From Temnopleurus reevesii (Eukaryota > Echinodermata > Echinoidea > Temnopleuroida > Temnopleuridae), in contig BQKZ01001817.1 of the NCBI GenBank assembly GCA_036244855.1, forward strand, positions 14,813 to 78,812: DNA of 64,000 nt, given 5' to 3'. The position numbers and the translations under genes are program-made. Positions 28,162 to 40,471 of this stretch are shown in pieces. A model generated the notes under the pieces. It was not told where the DNA came from, ran no database searches, and was given only the letters and a program-made list of their open reading frames with translations. Within the stretch, counting starts at the first letter, position 1; every line of letters begins with the position of its first letter.

Positions 28162-28647
28162 AAAGAATGTAAACTATATGAAGGCACTCTTTAAACTTTA
28201 CATTAGTCTTCTTGTATGTCTTTCTTTTGTCGTTAATTTTTCTCGCTTTTGTTCTCATGAATTTTCAAATTGAATTTGACCGTAGCTGTCCTTTCCGTAT
28301 TGCTCTATTCATTTTGGTGGGAAATTTGGATAAAAGATGTCCACCTGAGCAGCCATCCATACATCCTTTTGACTTCTCTATCAATGACTATTCAATTGTT
28401 AAGGATATTGTAATGTTTGTTGAAGATGAATTATGATGAATAAAATGACTTTAAATTGAGGATGTGTACACTGTAAGTGAAGGGGACTTTGTCATGGAGA
28501 AATTAAATCAAATCATGGTTAAGTGATATGTCTGTGTTTATGAATTATTTTAGATTACATTTTAAAGCCATCTTTTGAGTTTCCTTATAACAATTAGATG
28601 AATATTCCTGTCTTTCATTTGTGTTGTTTTTTTCTTTATCTTTGCAG

Positions 28648-29242
28648 CACTGTCTTGAAATGGAGAGGTTGCTGAAGTCAGAGCCTTGTCAGATCCGAGA
28701 CAAGCGAATGAAAGAGCCGGAAAACCCGTGGAATAAATTCATTTTACCTTGCCAAGACCGTGTGATCATGGACAAAGACTGCGATATCCTTGCTTTCTCT
28801 GACAGCGAGTGCAGCGATAGCAGATTCGATACAATAAGTCTAAGTTCTAGCTCTAGTATCGTTTCATGGGACAGTTCTGGGGAACTATCACCGTCCCCAT
28901 CAATGACTGCAATCACGTGTGATCCTTTCAAAATGGAAAATTATAAGGCAGCGAGGATGATATCAGAAGCTACCCTCACGCCACCATCATCACCTGAACT
29001 TGGTCGTAGTCGGTTAGTGAGTGTGCCTGTAGGACAATTGGTAGCAGTTAGCATGGGTGGACTAGTGGACAGGGGTTCTGTTAGAATGAGAAGTTTAAGC
29101 TCGGTATCATCATCTAGGGGTAGTAGCAAACGATCAGAATCACCAGATCCAAAAAGAAGAGTACATAGATGTCAGTTTAGCGGCTGTAGGAAAGTTTACA
29201 CCAAAAGTTCACATCTAAAAGCACATCAAAGAACACATACAG
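28648..29242 (+). CDS. KLF6/7: KLF6/7 coding exon 2: regulatory region and zinc finger 1 (residues 35-233)
   Basis: The exon is preceded by a strong polypyrimidine tract and TTTGCAG, and ended by ACAG|GTAAG. It begins HCLEMERLLKSEP, the family's -CLE-ER-L--EP block. Residues about 86-119 are acidic and Ser-rich (DSECSDS, SLSSSSS, DSSGELSPSPS), resembling the KLF6 transactivation region. TPPSSPEL at residues 145-152 is a KLF6/7 signature. A second Ser-rich patch (about 183-199) precedes basic residues KRR at about 203-205, a likely nuclear-localisation element just before the fingers. Finger 1 is C2H2: Cys209, Cys214, His227, His231, spacing C-X4-C-X12-H-X3-H, with the family string GCRKVYTKSSHLKAHQRTHT. 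The exon's last base is the first base of the split linker Gly codon. Reading through the donor instead gives a stop within 11 codons (29272-29274), which supports splicing here. Confidence 0.94.
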
Positions 29243-32200
29243 GTAAGAATGCTACAGCTATACATCAGTTTTGATCCCAAATGGTGTTTATTCCTTCCCT
29301 TTTCTTAGCAATTTTCAGAAGATACACTGAATTCAAATTGAAGTCCAACTTTCAGGAGAAATTTTGTTGCCTGCAGGGATAAGAGGTTCAAGAAAAAAAA
29401 ACATTTAATGAAAATATATAAAATGCAGATTGTTATGAACAATCTGTGCTGTTGTATGTTAGATGATACTGGTTCTAAATAATTTTGGGCTAAAATTTGA
29501 TAACAAATCAGTTTATTGCCTGAATTGTTAAATCTATTAAAGTCAGTTTCATCAAAAGGTTGACATGTGATATTACGTAGGGCTGACAAGATGTTGATAT
29601 CAGAAAAACTCCATTAGAGTTGGTTACTGAGTTGAAATTATATCTTATACAATTTCACACTAAATATCAGGCAATTAAATATGTATTGCAATCAATATTG
29701 TATTTGACACTGAACCTTTGGCTTCTAATTTGTTGTGTAAATACGAGTGGTAGTGTTTCAATTTTCATTCATCATTATCGTACTTGAAAGGTCAAAGATG
29801 GCGGAATAATAAGCAGTGTCCTTCCAATAGTCTGCTTGATCAGACCCGCCAAGAGAGATAACCAGTGCAATGCACAGTATGTGTCACGTTTGACGTTTTT
29901 CATTATCTGAAATTGTGGTATAGAACTATTTTTCAAAAAGAAGAGACAAGAGTAAATTATGCTGCCTTCAAATATTTTATAAATTGCACATGTAGTTGGG
30001 TTGTGCATGTTCTTTTTTATTAATTTTCTTTCAAAATCAGAAGCATGACAGTGATTGGTACTTGGTGTGTAGGTAGATGCAATGCCAAGTGCTCTCGCTG
30101 GAATGCAATGTTTGGGACGTGAATCATAATTCAGAGAAATAAGAAGTGGTTACGATATAAAAGGGCAGTGGTAAATGGAACTATTTTGATTACCTCTCAT
30201 ATATATCAGAGGCAGTAATTGTGTTAATGTTTGAAGGTCAACTTTCAGTTTATTGTATGACAAACACAGAGTCTGAAAACATTGAAATCAGACAAATTGA
30301 TTCATTTAAATTGTGTAAGGTATGATTGTAATTTCATGCATTCAACAGACGACAGCGGGAAGACGTAAACATACTTTGCTCATGATATTTATTTGATTTT
30401 TGTCTATGAATTGCAAATACACACCGACCTTCGGAATATTCATTGTGGATAAGTCTCTAGACATGTACCTTGTCTGTTTATGCTTGCTGAATTTGGGAAT
30501 GGTAAATGTTATGGACATCGTCGTAAATGAGCCAGGCTTATTTTCGAGATGAGTAATCGCATGCTGGCACATGCTGAGTCACATCTTGAATGAGCCGCAT
30601 GCTTTACGGACGGTCGGACTGGCCTGACAGGTCTCTCATTACCTCTTGGAATAGATGAGTCATTAATGCATTATTAATTTTCTCCTGACCCTACCATCTC
30701 AAGCAGCTCTCTCCCCCCCCCCCATCCTCCATGAATAATGCCTGCTTTCTTGCATGTATCCACAGGTTATTTATCGTCCTTGTTCTATTCCAAACTACTA
30801 CATCCTACATGGAAAATTTTTGCACTGAAGCATTCCTTGTGTGACATTCAAGAATTATCGTACGATACTGATCGAGAATCCTAAGAAATTATACAATATT
30901 GATATGTTTAAAATCCGGGAGATTGTTTTGATGGAAAAACGTTTATCGATTTGGGTTTTATGTTGAATTTTGAGCGTATCCATTTTCTTTTTGTAGATGA
31001 TCTTGAATACTTACTCGAAATATATATGATCATTATGATATCTTTTGAATATTCAAGAGCAGATCAAAATCTGAAAACATTTGTACAGATATAAACATCA
31101 AAATTGAATATGATGGTTACAATAATTTGCAAAATGTATAAAAAGTTTATATTCCAGCAAACATTTGTACTTTGTATATTGGGCATTAATTTTTCATGAC
31201 AGTGCTGAAATTTGCTCATGAATTAATCGTGAACAAAAATCTGAATCACTCAATTAGAGTTTAAGACTATGACTGTACTGTTGATTCATACATGTGCATG
31301 TTACTAATTTACCCATGAATCCTGGCAAGGAGAATAAAAGGAGATAGGAGGATGGGTTAGCTGGCTAGAGTAATTATCTTAATGGCCTCTGCCTGTAATT
31401 ATCTTTTTGTCCACTGCAGAACCATCCATGCACGAGCAAGTGCTTCCGTTTTTGACACTCGCGTGCTCCAAAGGTCGTTCCAATTTTTTTTCCTCGCTAG
31501 AGCCTGGTGTGTAGATCACTTTCTCTGCTGTCATTCCCAGTGTAGCGAATATTGCTGCAGAATTCATTAGAGCGTTTGGAATATAGATAGCCATATGTCA
31601 GACAGGGGTGCAGTGAATTGAATAGTAAGGATCAGAAACATCAAAGGAAGGATGTAGCAGTCTTCAGCTGTGATCGTCTTTTTATATCTCCCACAGTTCT
31701 GTTAAAATGTCCATTCCATTCCAAGTGAAGCTAGTGACTGCTTTATCCATCAGACAAATCGTGGTCACAGTTCATTTCAAATTAAATGAAACGCTTTGAG
31801 GAGTGGAAAAAAATCAAAATATAAACGTTTTAGCAAAATTTTCGTACAAAGACTTGTGGATATGTGTTGATTTCATTCTCATTTAGCAATGTATGCTTGA
31901 GAGTTAATAGTCTGCCTTGAAATATCAAAACCTTACAGTTTAGACTTTGTGTTCTCTTTCAACCTTAATTTGTTTTCATGCTCAAAGATGATAATATTTA
32001 TACAATACATTTGTATTCCTTCACTAAATATGGAGCATCAATCTTTAAAACAAAAACTATGTACACTTTATAATTTATGAAATCTGTCGCTAAGATGATA
32101 CTGTACTGTATCCATGATATTTATTTCATGACAATGTCTAAAATCCCTGATGGCAGGAAAGGGGTTAACATGCTGTCTACATGAACATCCTTCCTTGAAG

Positions 32201-33699
32201 ACAGGTTTGATTTGTCTAAAGCAATCTCAAGACTTGATTTATATTCCTTCTTTCCAATTCCACCCATTTACCCTTGACTCGTCCGTCTGTCCATGGGTTT
32301 GTACGGGTTCGATGTCTGTCTATGCCTGCTTCTATCTTGCCTGAGTCATACTTGATGAGGATATTATCCCAGTTGCCCGGAGATGGGCTCAGATGAAGAT
32401 TCCTTCCGATATGTTCTTTCTCATCCTCTCCTGGATTTGAACTTAGTCTCCCGAACCAGTCTCCTCAATTTCAACAAAACAAAATGTGCATGTAATGTCT
32501 GTTCTTTTGAGGCACATAATAATATTGATAGACTGCAGTGCCTCATAACCACTGTTTTATCTTGTGATTTCATATAATGGAACTGAAACTGTTTGGCCTG
32601 GGACTGAACTTGGTTTGCATTTTCTCGCTTCTGCAGGGTCACCAAACGTGCCATTACACTGAAAGAATTTGTAATGACTCTAGCATTTACTGTTAAAGAT
32701 TTATCAAAAATTCACGAAGAATGACAATCTATGCCTTGAGCACTTGGCGAAATGGATGCATGTTGTTTAATTTGCATTAGCACCATTATCATTTTATCAA
32801 GCTTGCAGCAAATAATAGTATATATCTGCTCGACCAGTCGAGTGACTGATTTCAATGTATGTAGCGTGCTTTAATATGCTGCAGTTGCAATACCAAGGCT
32901 GTTCAAAACATATTCAAACCATTCTTGAATGTGGGTATGAAAATTATTTTTTAGTATGACGTTTCTGACCTCAGTTTGCACAGTATACTATTATTTTCAA
33001 TTTGCTTAGAACTGTTTGCATTTCCACGATCCCAATTATTTACGGTAATTTTTAATGCTGATACTAATTCGTAATCAAAGTACATTGCAAGTTTGCTTCT
33101 CTTTGAAATCTCATAAAATCTCTGCATTAGAAAAACGTCTCGAGTTAGAAATCCTTGGAATACATGGGTCAGATATTAGGATTCTTGGGTGAAGATCTGG
33201 AAAGGATTGGCTGTCCTGTAAGACTACGTTGAGCGAGGAAAATATGAAAGCGATAGACTGCCTCCAGTGTTTCATACCAGCTTATTAGATTGAGTTCATT
33301 CAAATCTTCTGATCCCAGAGTGGAAACAGCAGCGTAGCAAGTTTATTCCTGTTTGTCTGGTGATGAACAAATGCATTAAAGGAAAGTGAGGATGTTAGAT
33401 AAATCTGACACAATATGGGAAATTTATTTAGAGATTTTTGTTAGAGATATTTTGTTTAGAGATTTTTTTGCTATCGAAGTTGTTCAGTATTGCCTTCAAT
33501 ATTGAGGGTTGCATATAGGACTGTATATGTACATTCAGCATAATTGCTGTTTGAGACAATATAAAGCAACTTCTTTACATCAGTAAAATAAAAATCAAAT
33601 GTCCTCGTGTCATGTAGAGCTGTACTAGAGGAAAGTAAAAAAAGAGATGTCGCGAGCTACAAGTATATTTTAGGGACGTAGGAGGAGATTTGTTTGTGC

Positions 33700-34150
33700 T
33701 AAGGTTAAAACTCTAGACCTTTCCTTGGAGCTCTGTCTGCTGGCGTTACAGATTATGATAGAGGTGTCTACAACAGGAAGGAGCTCTAGAAAAGCCACTT
33801 CGTTTCTTCCTCATTACTGTCTGTTGATCAATTACAAGATTAATGCGTATACACAGATAAGGTGAAAGGTTTGTAAGGGAATATCTGTTTTTCAAGAATA
33901 AGTGACCACAACTTTACTTGTTGCCCCTCCACAATTTCTAAAAGTTGGTGAAGACTGGGGCTCGAACCCCAAACCTCTCCTTAGAGCTGAGCCTACTGCC
34001 ACTAGGGATTAAGAGAGAGGGGGTCTCCAGGAAGGAAGCTAGGAAACCGTTTCCTTCCTCCCTCATTACCGACTAGTGATCTTTTACAAGATTAACACTA
34101 GTGCAGACAAGGTGAAAAGCTTGTTAGGGAACTTCTTGCTTTCAGGATTG
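33700..34150. repeat. Pair of diverged direct repeats, about 200 bp each, period about 252-256 bp
   Basis: Copy 1 (about 33700-33900) and copy 2 (about 33957-34150) share ordered blocks. CCTTGGAGCTCTGTCTGCTGG matches CCTTAGAGCTGAGCCTACTGC. Further matches are CAGGAAGGA, a TTTC/TTCCTC/CTCATTAC block, TTACAAGATTAA, CAGA(T/C)AAGGTGAAA, and GT(A/T)AGGGAA followed by a TTCA(A/G)GA end. Copy 2 contains GGGGCTCGAACCCC (33957-33970), which on the - strand reads like a tRNA T-arm (GGGGTTCGAGCCCC) preceded by a tRNA-like string (minus strand of about 33957-34012). The pair may be two old insertions of a tRNA-derived element or a tandemly duplicated one. The copies are heavily diverged. Confidence 0.6.
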
Positions 34151-37103
34151 CTTGTGTGCTTGGGGGGACCATCAGTTTATTGGAAGCTCCTCCCCCCTCA
34201 CGAAAATGCCTGACAGAAAACTTTTTTTCTCTTTTGTTTGATTAACTTTTTATACTTTTTATCCATATTGAAACATCACAATAAATTTACATACATGTAG
34301 GCATAGATATGTAACTTGAAAAATCACTTTGAAAGGTACATATACAATGTACATTTTTATTTCCTTTTAAAATATTCTTGTAAAATGTGTTAAAAATGAA
34401 AATTTTCATAGACAAGGGTTTGTCAATTTAGACTATTGATAGAATGAGTATGAGTAGGAGTGGGTGCAGCCACACTGATCCTTGCCCTATTCCTTTCCTG
34501 TTGCAATGTTTGTCAGACTACGGAACAGGACAAAAAATATACATTTTGTTTGAAAGTAGCAAATACATTTAGCTCCAGTGGTGATTTCATGAAATCATCA
34601 TAGCAGCAATTCCCTTGAAAGATATTCTGTAAATCTAACAGAGGATTTTGATAGAATGAGTGTGTTTTGTTGCTATGCCAGGGTCATTGTAACTGGCTAT
34701 GTTGCTGCAGTCCTCACTGATTTGCTGATTTTTTAGTATGCCAAGTTGGAATTGAACAATGATTCACTGACTGCATCGGCCTGTGTATGGTGTACACTGT
34801 TTTATTATTTCCAGTAATTTTTTAAGATAAATGACCACAAGTTTGGTTTATTTTAATTGTATTCTTCATGGAATCTAGCCATATGATTATGAAACCACAA
34901 TCCCATTTATCACATTGTTCAGTGAACCCATATTATTACAGTAACTGAAGCCTATATCATGTACATGTATGTGCTGAAAGGAAGGTGGCTCTACACATCA
35001 AAAGGTGTCTTCTATTTATCCAGTAGTACGTGAGATGACATTTTTGAGGTTTTGTACATAATCATTTGCTAATTCTAGGTTCATGCTCTTTTCAATTAGT
35101 TTCCATTTTGTTCAAAGTCTAAAACCGGTAAAGAAATATTTGTCAAAATATGATTATAATCACTCACCAATATGTGCAATGTATAATCAGTGTGAAAAAT
35201 AAGAAAGATATAAAAAAATAATTCTTAAACATAACTACTGGCATGTTTTATTTCTTTCCCACAGTTTGACCTATGGGCTTAATACCCCTGCTGCTTGATA
35301 TAAATTCATTAAATGAGAATTACCTCCATGTGGAAGAAACTAAATGATGAATATACTTTTTAATCATTTCATAAAGTGGTTTTAGCAGTGCTCACAGATA
35401 CGAGCAACGAGTTAAATTAATGAAGGAAGCTAGATGGAAGGGGAATTTTAATAAATGGAAATCAAATATATGGGGCAATAATTTTCTCGCCTCCCGCTTC
35501 ATAGGTGTGAAATGCCCTGATTGGTTTTGATAAGCTGTATCTCTGGCTGTACGATGCTTTATTAATTGCATTCCTCTCTTGACCAATAGGTTAGATACAT
35601 ACTTCAGGAGTCATGCAATCATATTTATTATGTTACCAGGGAATAGATGGTGAGGGCTTATTATTTTAGAGACAGTAGACCACCCTTCTGGAGAATGAAA
35701 TAAAAATTGTGCCAGATATTAGACAATTTTGAATTTTGGAAAAAGTATTAACTAAAAAAGATGTGAACATGCATATCATTGATTCCACTTTATAACCCAG
35801 TGATATATTACTGAATTCAATTTTGGTTGCACTTTTATGAAGATTGAACATTTTGTAGCACATTTAATCATAGGTTTATATCAACGACAGAAGTAAAATG
35901 GCTGGTGTCCAATTTTTGGAATGGTATGTGAAATATGTTTTTGAATGCAGCTCAACAATAAAGCTTCTGAACAGCAAGCTATTTCAATAGTTGGCTGTGA
36001 ATGGTATTTGAGGATTTATATCCTGTTGTTTAGAGAAAAAGTTGTGCAAAAAGCATTGGAATGTTTATCCTTATTTATGACTCCATATTTATGAATGTGA
36101 ACTTTGATAAATGCAAGTTATTTGCATGTTCCTTTCAATGTTTGCAAAAGAATGAATGATTAAAGAAGGCTCAGAATTCAAGTATTCTATTAAAATTTAG
36201 TATGTGAACTGGGATTTCATAGAATATCAACAATTGATCAGCATTTTCTTAGTGCGTATCTTTGTATTTCAGCTTGTAAAGTGTTCGTTGACTTTGAAAT
36301 TGGTTTCATTTTTTTCTGTAAATCTATGAAAATTTGTGCAAGATTATGAATCTCCAGGTCTGTAACAAATAGACTACTTCAAAACCAATCACATCATTTT
36401 ATTGTAATTTATTTAAATCTAGGCATTGAAATTTCTACCGTCAAAATGGTGGAAGTAGATAGAAATCTCTGTGAAAAAAAAACGAGTATTACTGTGCATT
36501 CACCATCTACATGTAAGCTTGCAAAGAGTATGTATAATCATTCCCTTTTTATGGCATTCATGATACTATTTTAAGATTCCTCATCAAATGTAACACCAAT
36601 CATCTAAAAGCGGGTTGTATAATAAGCAATCCACAAATTAGTTATATTGAGGATAGTACAATGGTCTACTTTTTAAAAATTTAATTCAAATCATTTTCAT
36701 TTTACGTGGCCATGTCAATTAGGTACATGTACGCAATATGTGGTATACTTGGAGTTAATTTTGAATATTGAAAATGTTATGAGGGATTATCTACTGTATC
36801 TCAATTGACAATAATGCACAAGCACGTTCAAAGAAAATTGACAAGAATAATTCAGGATTGTTTTCCCTCAAGATATTGTTTTTTCTAGATAAGATATAAA
36901 AGCCTGTTCGGTCAGACTAGCAGCCCATGTAGGAGAGGTTCGTTAAGCCTTTGTACAAGGAAGGGATAAATAAAGATAGGATAATAATGAGCGCATTTTA
37001 GGTGATAACATGCCACAGTTATGTCAACAAAGATGATGTGTGGGTTCAGTGCTGGGAAATGTCATTTCAGGATGCTCTTCTGCTCAGTGCTTTCAACCAT
37101 AGG

Positions 37104-37275
37104 GGGTGTTGTTCAAAAGTTGCAATTGATCGCAAGTTGCAGTTGATCGGAATACGCCAATCAAAATCCCTGTTTCATGCGCGTCTTGTTAAGTGTGCGC
37201 ACCATGTGCAAATAAAAATGAGTGTTACAATTTGCAAAATTCCAGTTGATTTGCAGTTGATTTTGAGCAACACCC
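37104..37275. mobile_element. Short terminal-inverted-repeat element (MITE-like), 172 bp
   Basis: The left end GGGTGTTGTTCAAAA (37104-37118) and the reverse complement of the right end (37261-37275, GGGTGTTGCTCAAAA) match in 14 of 15 positions. Inside the left end lie two direct copies of GTTGCARTTGATCG. The right end has matching subterminal copies of CAGTTGATTT. No transposase is encoded. Small size, inverted ends and subterminal repeats fit a MITE or foldback element. The flanks both contain ATAG (37098-37101 and just after 37275), which may be a target-site copy, but the boundary is ambiguous. Confidence 0.55.
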
Positions 37276-37856
37276 GAATAGTCTTGCTGTTAGAATATGG
37301 AAAGTTCCACCACACATGGATCTTAGCCAGTTTCACCAGAATATTATTTAAATAAAACGCACCTGAATTTCTAGATAGGAAATAATATTGCAGACCATTT
37401 TAATCTTTGATACTGAAAACTCATAGCAGGTTTTCGTTTGTTGTGCAACTACAAAAACGGCCATCTTATAAAGAAAATCTTGCTGTTAGAATTTTCTTTA
37501 TTTCCCAATCAAATGAACTCATTGGCTGCTTCATGATGTTGAGATAGTTTGATCAATTTTAATCAAAAAGAACATCTATAATCACATTTAATTGTGGGCT
37601 CTCTTCATTGTCAGTGATTTGTAGCTATATGATAATTTTAGTAACAATATCCACAGACCCTAACATCACAGCACAGTAGAATATATTGCCATAGAGACTG
37701 AGCTTTATAAATTATCTGATTATCGTACTATTATTCATATCATGTTTGCTTGAATAATTTTGCAGAGATGTATGTAATTTAGAAATGCCATATTGAGTGA
37801 AGCAGCTACATATTGCCATATTTGGGAAGTTAATGACATCATACTATTACTTATTG

Positions 37857-38238
37857 ATCACCATGGTAACCCACAATGAACGTGTGAGATGATGATGATT
37901 CGTCTGATTAATAGCGGTCTTAAATTAGATATTACATGTACATACATGTCTGAATACTGAGCCAGCTATGGTTTCTTCTCATATCCTGGATCTGTGGTTA
38001 TTGTGATGCAGTTTAGACGTACATACTCATTTGATGATATTTAATTTTGTGATAAAGTATGTGCCACACATCAAATAAAACGTAATGGCTAAATGTCACA
38101 TCAGAAAATGTAATTTGAATGATATAAAATCAAACATGACTTGATTTGTCCACCCTCCCCTTGTTAAGCTGATGCACTGTGAGTCACCTGTGAGACAGCT
38201 ATGCCACGGTCATGCAATGATTCAGTTACCATAGCAAC
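37857..38238. promoter_or_regulatory. Two X-box-like (RFX-type) palindromes
   Basis: GTTACCATAGCAAC at 38225-38238 fits the X-box consensus (GTNRCC, short spacer, RGYAAC) fully. ATCACCATGGTAAC at 37857-37870 fits it in one half and nearly in the other. X-boxes bind RFX factors. Whether these are functional enhancer sites for the host gene is unknown. Confidence 0.35.
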
Positions 38239-38319
38239 AGTGCGTAGAGCATTCATACAGAGAGATGTATCATCAGCTGTCATTTATTATTCATCGGTTG
38301 TGGAGGTGAGACAGGGAAG

Positions 38320-38830
38320 AAGAAATAAGATGAGGAGAAGGAAAGAGAAGGGCTTGTAGACAGAGATTGAAGGAACGATCGAAGGGAGAGAAAGCGGAAC
38401 AAGATAATTATGCCCCTTCCCCCCCCAAAAAAAAAAATATATAAAAATTGTTTCTTGTGCCCTCCAATGATGTTTTTTCCAAGCGTCAGTTTTTTTTTAA
38501 AGCAATCCACACAATCTATGAGGAAAATAGCACTTATAGAAGAGATTAATGAACAGTCAAATAACGTATAAAATGTCATTTCATGTTCAACTAAACCTGT
38601 TTACCTATAATTTCACAGTGATTTTTTTAAATATAGTGGAAAGCAATAAAACAAAATTAAGGTTAGTCATGTTCAGAGGGTGGGTTGTTGGAGGGCATCC
38701 AAAAAATTACTATCGGTACTTTTTTGGGGGGATGGGAGGGAGGAGGGTGCTTCCACCGACTGGAAAAGAGTACGGGTGGAAGATTGGTAGAGAGTTAGAC
38801 TCTTAGAGAGTGAGAGAGAGAGAAGGGGGT
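38320..38830. repeat. Purine-rich low-complexity tracts
   Basis: GA-rich stretches at about 38325-38400 and 38730-38830 flank a run of C, A and TATA (about 38415-38445). Open frames called through them encode Ser/Leu-rich low-complexity peptides and are not genes. Confidence 0.65.
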
Positions 38831-40185
38831 TGGGAAAAATGTGGGACATGGTCGGTTTGAGAAGCTTTACTGCACTAGAGAGTGAGTCATTACATGAAAG
38901 ATAAATGAAAAGTGACATTTTATTTGCCTCAATGGCAGCAATTTCATCTCTTGGATTGAATGAAATGATGAAATTGAAATAGAATGAGACATGGATTGAC
39001 TTTTAGTTTCAAAGCTGCACATCTTTACTGGATGCATGAAATTGAGTTCAACTCTAAAGTTGTATTGCCACGATTGTATTTGAGTATTATAAATAAATGT
39101 CCATTTTTATAGAACCTACAGCTCTAACAAGGAAACTGAGAGTATCATCATAGTATAGCCTCATTAATATTTATACATTCCAAGAATATCTAGATCTAAC
39201 AAAGTTCTGTAACAAACTTGTAAAAATAGGTGTCTGATATGGTCTTCTTATTTGACAATATACATGTATGCCTACTATATTGCATAAATGTATTTAATGT
39301 GTAATGTAACCTCTTGTTAAAGAGTATGGTTAATATGTGTAATGTTTGAAGATTTCCTTCAATAAGAGACTGCACTCCCACTTGTCTGTCTGTCAGAATC
39401 TATTCTCAAGAAGTTGCTGTAGTCAATTTGATTTGCAATTTAGTACTGTAGTCACTTCACTCTTAATTTTTTGATATTTTATATCATATATTTTTGTTTG
39501 TATACATTATTAATGTTGTACTTTTTCATTTATTACTTGATTTGACTTGTGTCTATGGTTATTTCTTCAACTATTTCCTCAACATTTGAGTTAAAGTCAC
39601 ACAAATTTTTAGTGTTTTTGTAGTGATTTCCGATCACTCAGAGATCACTACAATAAGACTGAAAGACAAGAAGATTCACTTGAATTTTACTCTGAAAAGA
39701 AATTCACTTGTTCCAAAGTAAACATTTTCACTCATTATTTTTAGAGAGAATTTCAGTCATCTCCTTGGTTTCATTTATAAAGCCTCAACAACAAGTAGAT
39801 GAATATATACATAAACAGTCTCATCTTGTAAAAACAGTGGGAAAACCTGCAGAAGGCCTCATGTTATATCACCTCAGACACTTCAAATAAATACTCGCCA
39901 GGTAGTCGTTTCTCCCACACTACTTTATAATGAGTCAAGCATTGTGCATCACAAATGTAGACATCCTCAGGGTTAGAAAAAATGATTATCATGAAAATAA
40001 CACTTGGTTTGTGAAGTTTGTTACGTCTTGCTAACTATGAGTGGCTTTTCAAAATCATCTTTAGATTGTGAACGCAAATGGATGTAATCTGGAGTTGCCA
40101 TGGTATTGTACTTGTCGCAATAAAAAGAGCTTTTTGAAAAGACTACCCTCACCTGTAGATGAACCTGTGTAGTGCATGCAGAGAG

Positions 40186-40471
40186 GAGCTAAAATGAGAT
40201 GGGGAATTGATGAGTGCATGCACCACCTGAGATGATGCGAAAGATAGAGCGAGGAAGAGAGAGGAAGAGAGAGAGGGAGTGAGGTAGAGGGGAAGGAGAG
40301 GAGAGAGAAGGGGAGGAAGAGGAGAAGCGAGCTGAAATGATTTGGGGAATTGATGAGTGCATGCATCTTTTGAGATTATGCGAAAGATAGAGAAAGAGAG
40401 AGATGAAGAGAGACAGACCAGGAGAGAGATAGAGGAGGGAGAGAGGAAGAATAGGGGAGACCATGAAGGAG
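40186..40471. repeat. 143-bp tandem duplication with purine-rich half
   Basis: GAGCT-AAATGA---GGGGAATTGATGAGTGCATGCA begins at 40186 and again at 40329, a period of 143 bp. Each copy continues with TGAGAT-ATGCGAAAGATAGAG and then a GA-rich tract (AGAGAGAGG, GGAAGA). The first 60 bp or so of the units are well conserved; the purine-rich halves have drifted and run on to about 40510. The open frames on both strands here are low-complexity by-products. Confidence 0.75.

Larger units (their letters stand above)
794..28647 (+). other. Intron 1 of KLF6/7 (27.9 kb, no coding content recognised)
   Basis: AT-rich intron starting GTATGG and ending in a TTTGCAG acceptor. I read both strands and recognise no protein-coding exon. 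Short open frames are present but resemble no family. Contents worth naming are listed separately: simple repeats at 2585, 10875 and 14968, a 22-bp tandem pair at 8136, a 21-bp perfect tandem pair at 16180, a GCATTA repeat at 19976, an LTR-like remnant at 24057 and a SINE at 27811. Homopolymer G runs lie at 4643-4654, 10665-10673 and 26460-26475. A CACGTG E-box sits inside a palindrome, CTCACGTGTGAG, at about 977-988. The remaining stretches, roughly 1-8, 8.2-16, 16.3-24 and 24.2-27.7 kb, look like ordinary unannotatable intron sequence. Confidence 0.85.

Noticed and set aside
28010..28258. 82-codon minus-strand open frame near exon 2
   Set aside because: It overlaps the SINE 3' half and its ATT tail (poly-Asn in translation), so it is a repeat artefact.
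29243..29274. Alternative KLF C-terminus by reading through the exon 2 donor
   Set aside because: Read-through would truncate the protein after one zinc finger at a stop 11 codons on. The strong GTAAG donor and the in-phase downstream exon make splicing the better explanation; intron retention cannot be excluded.
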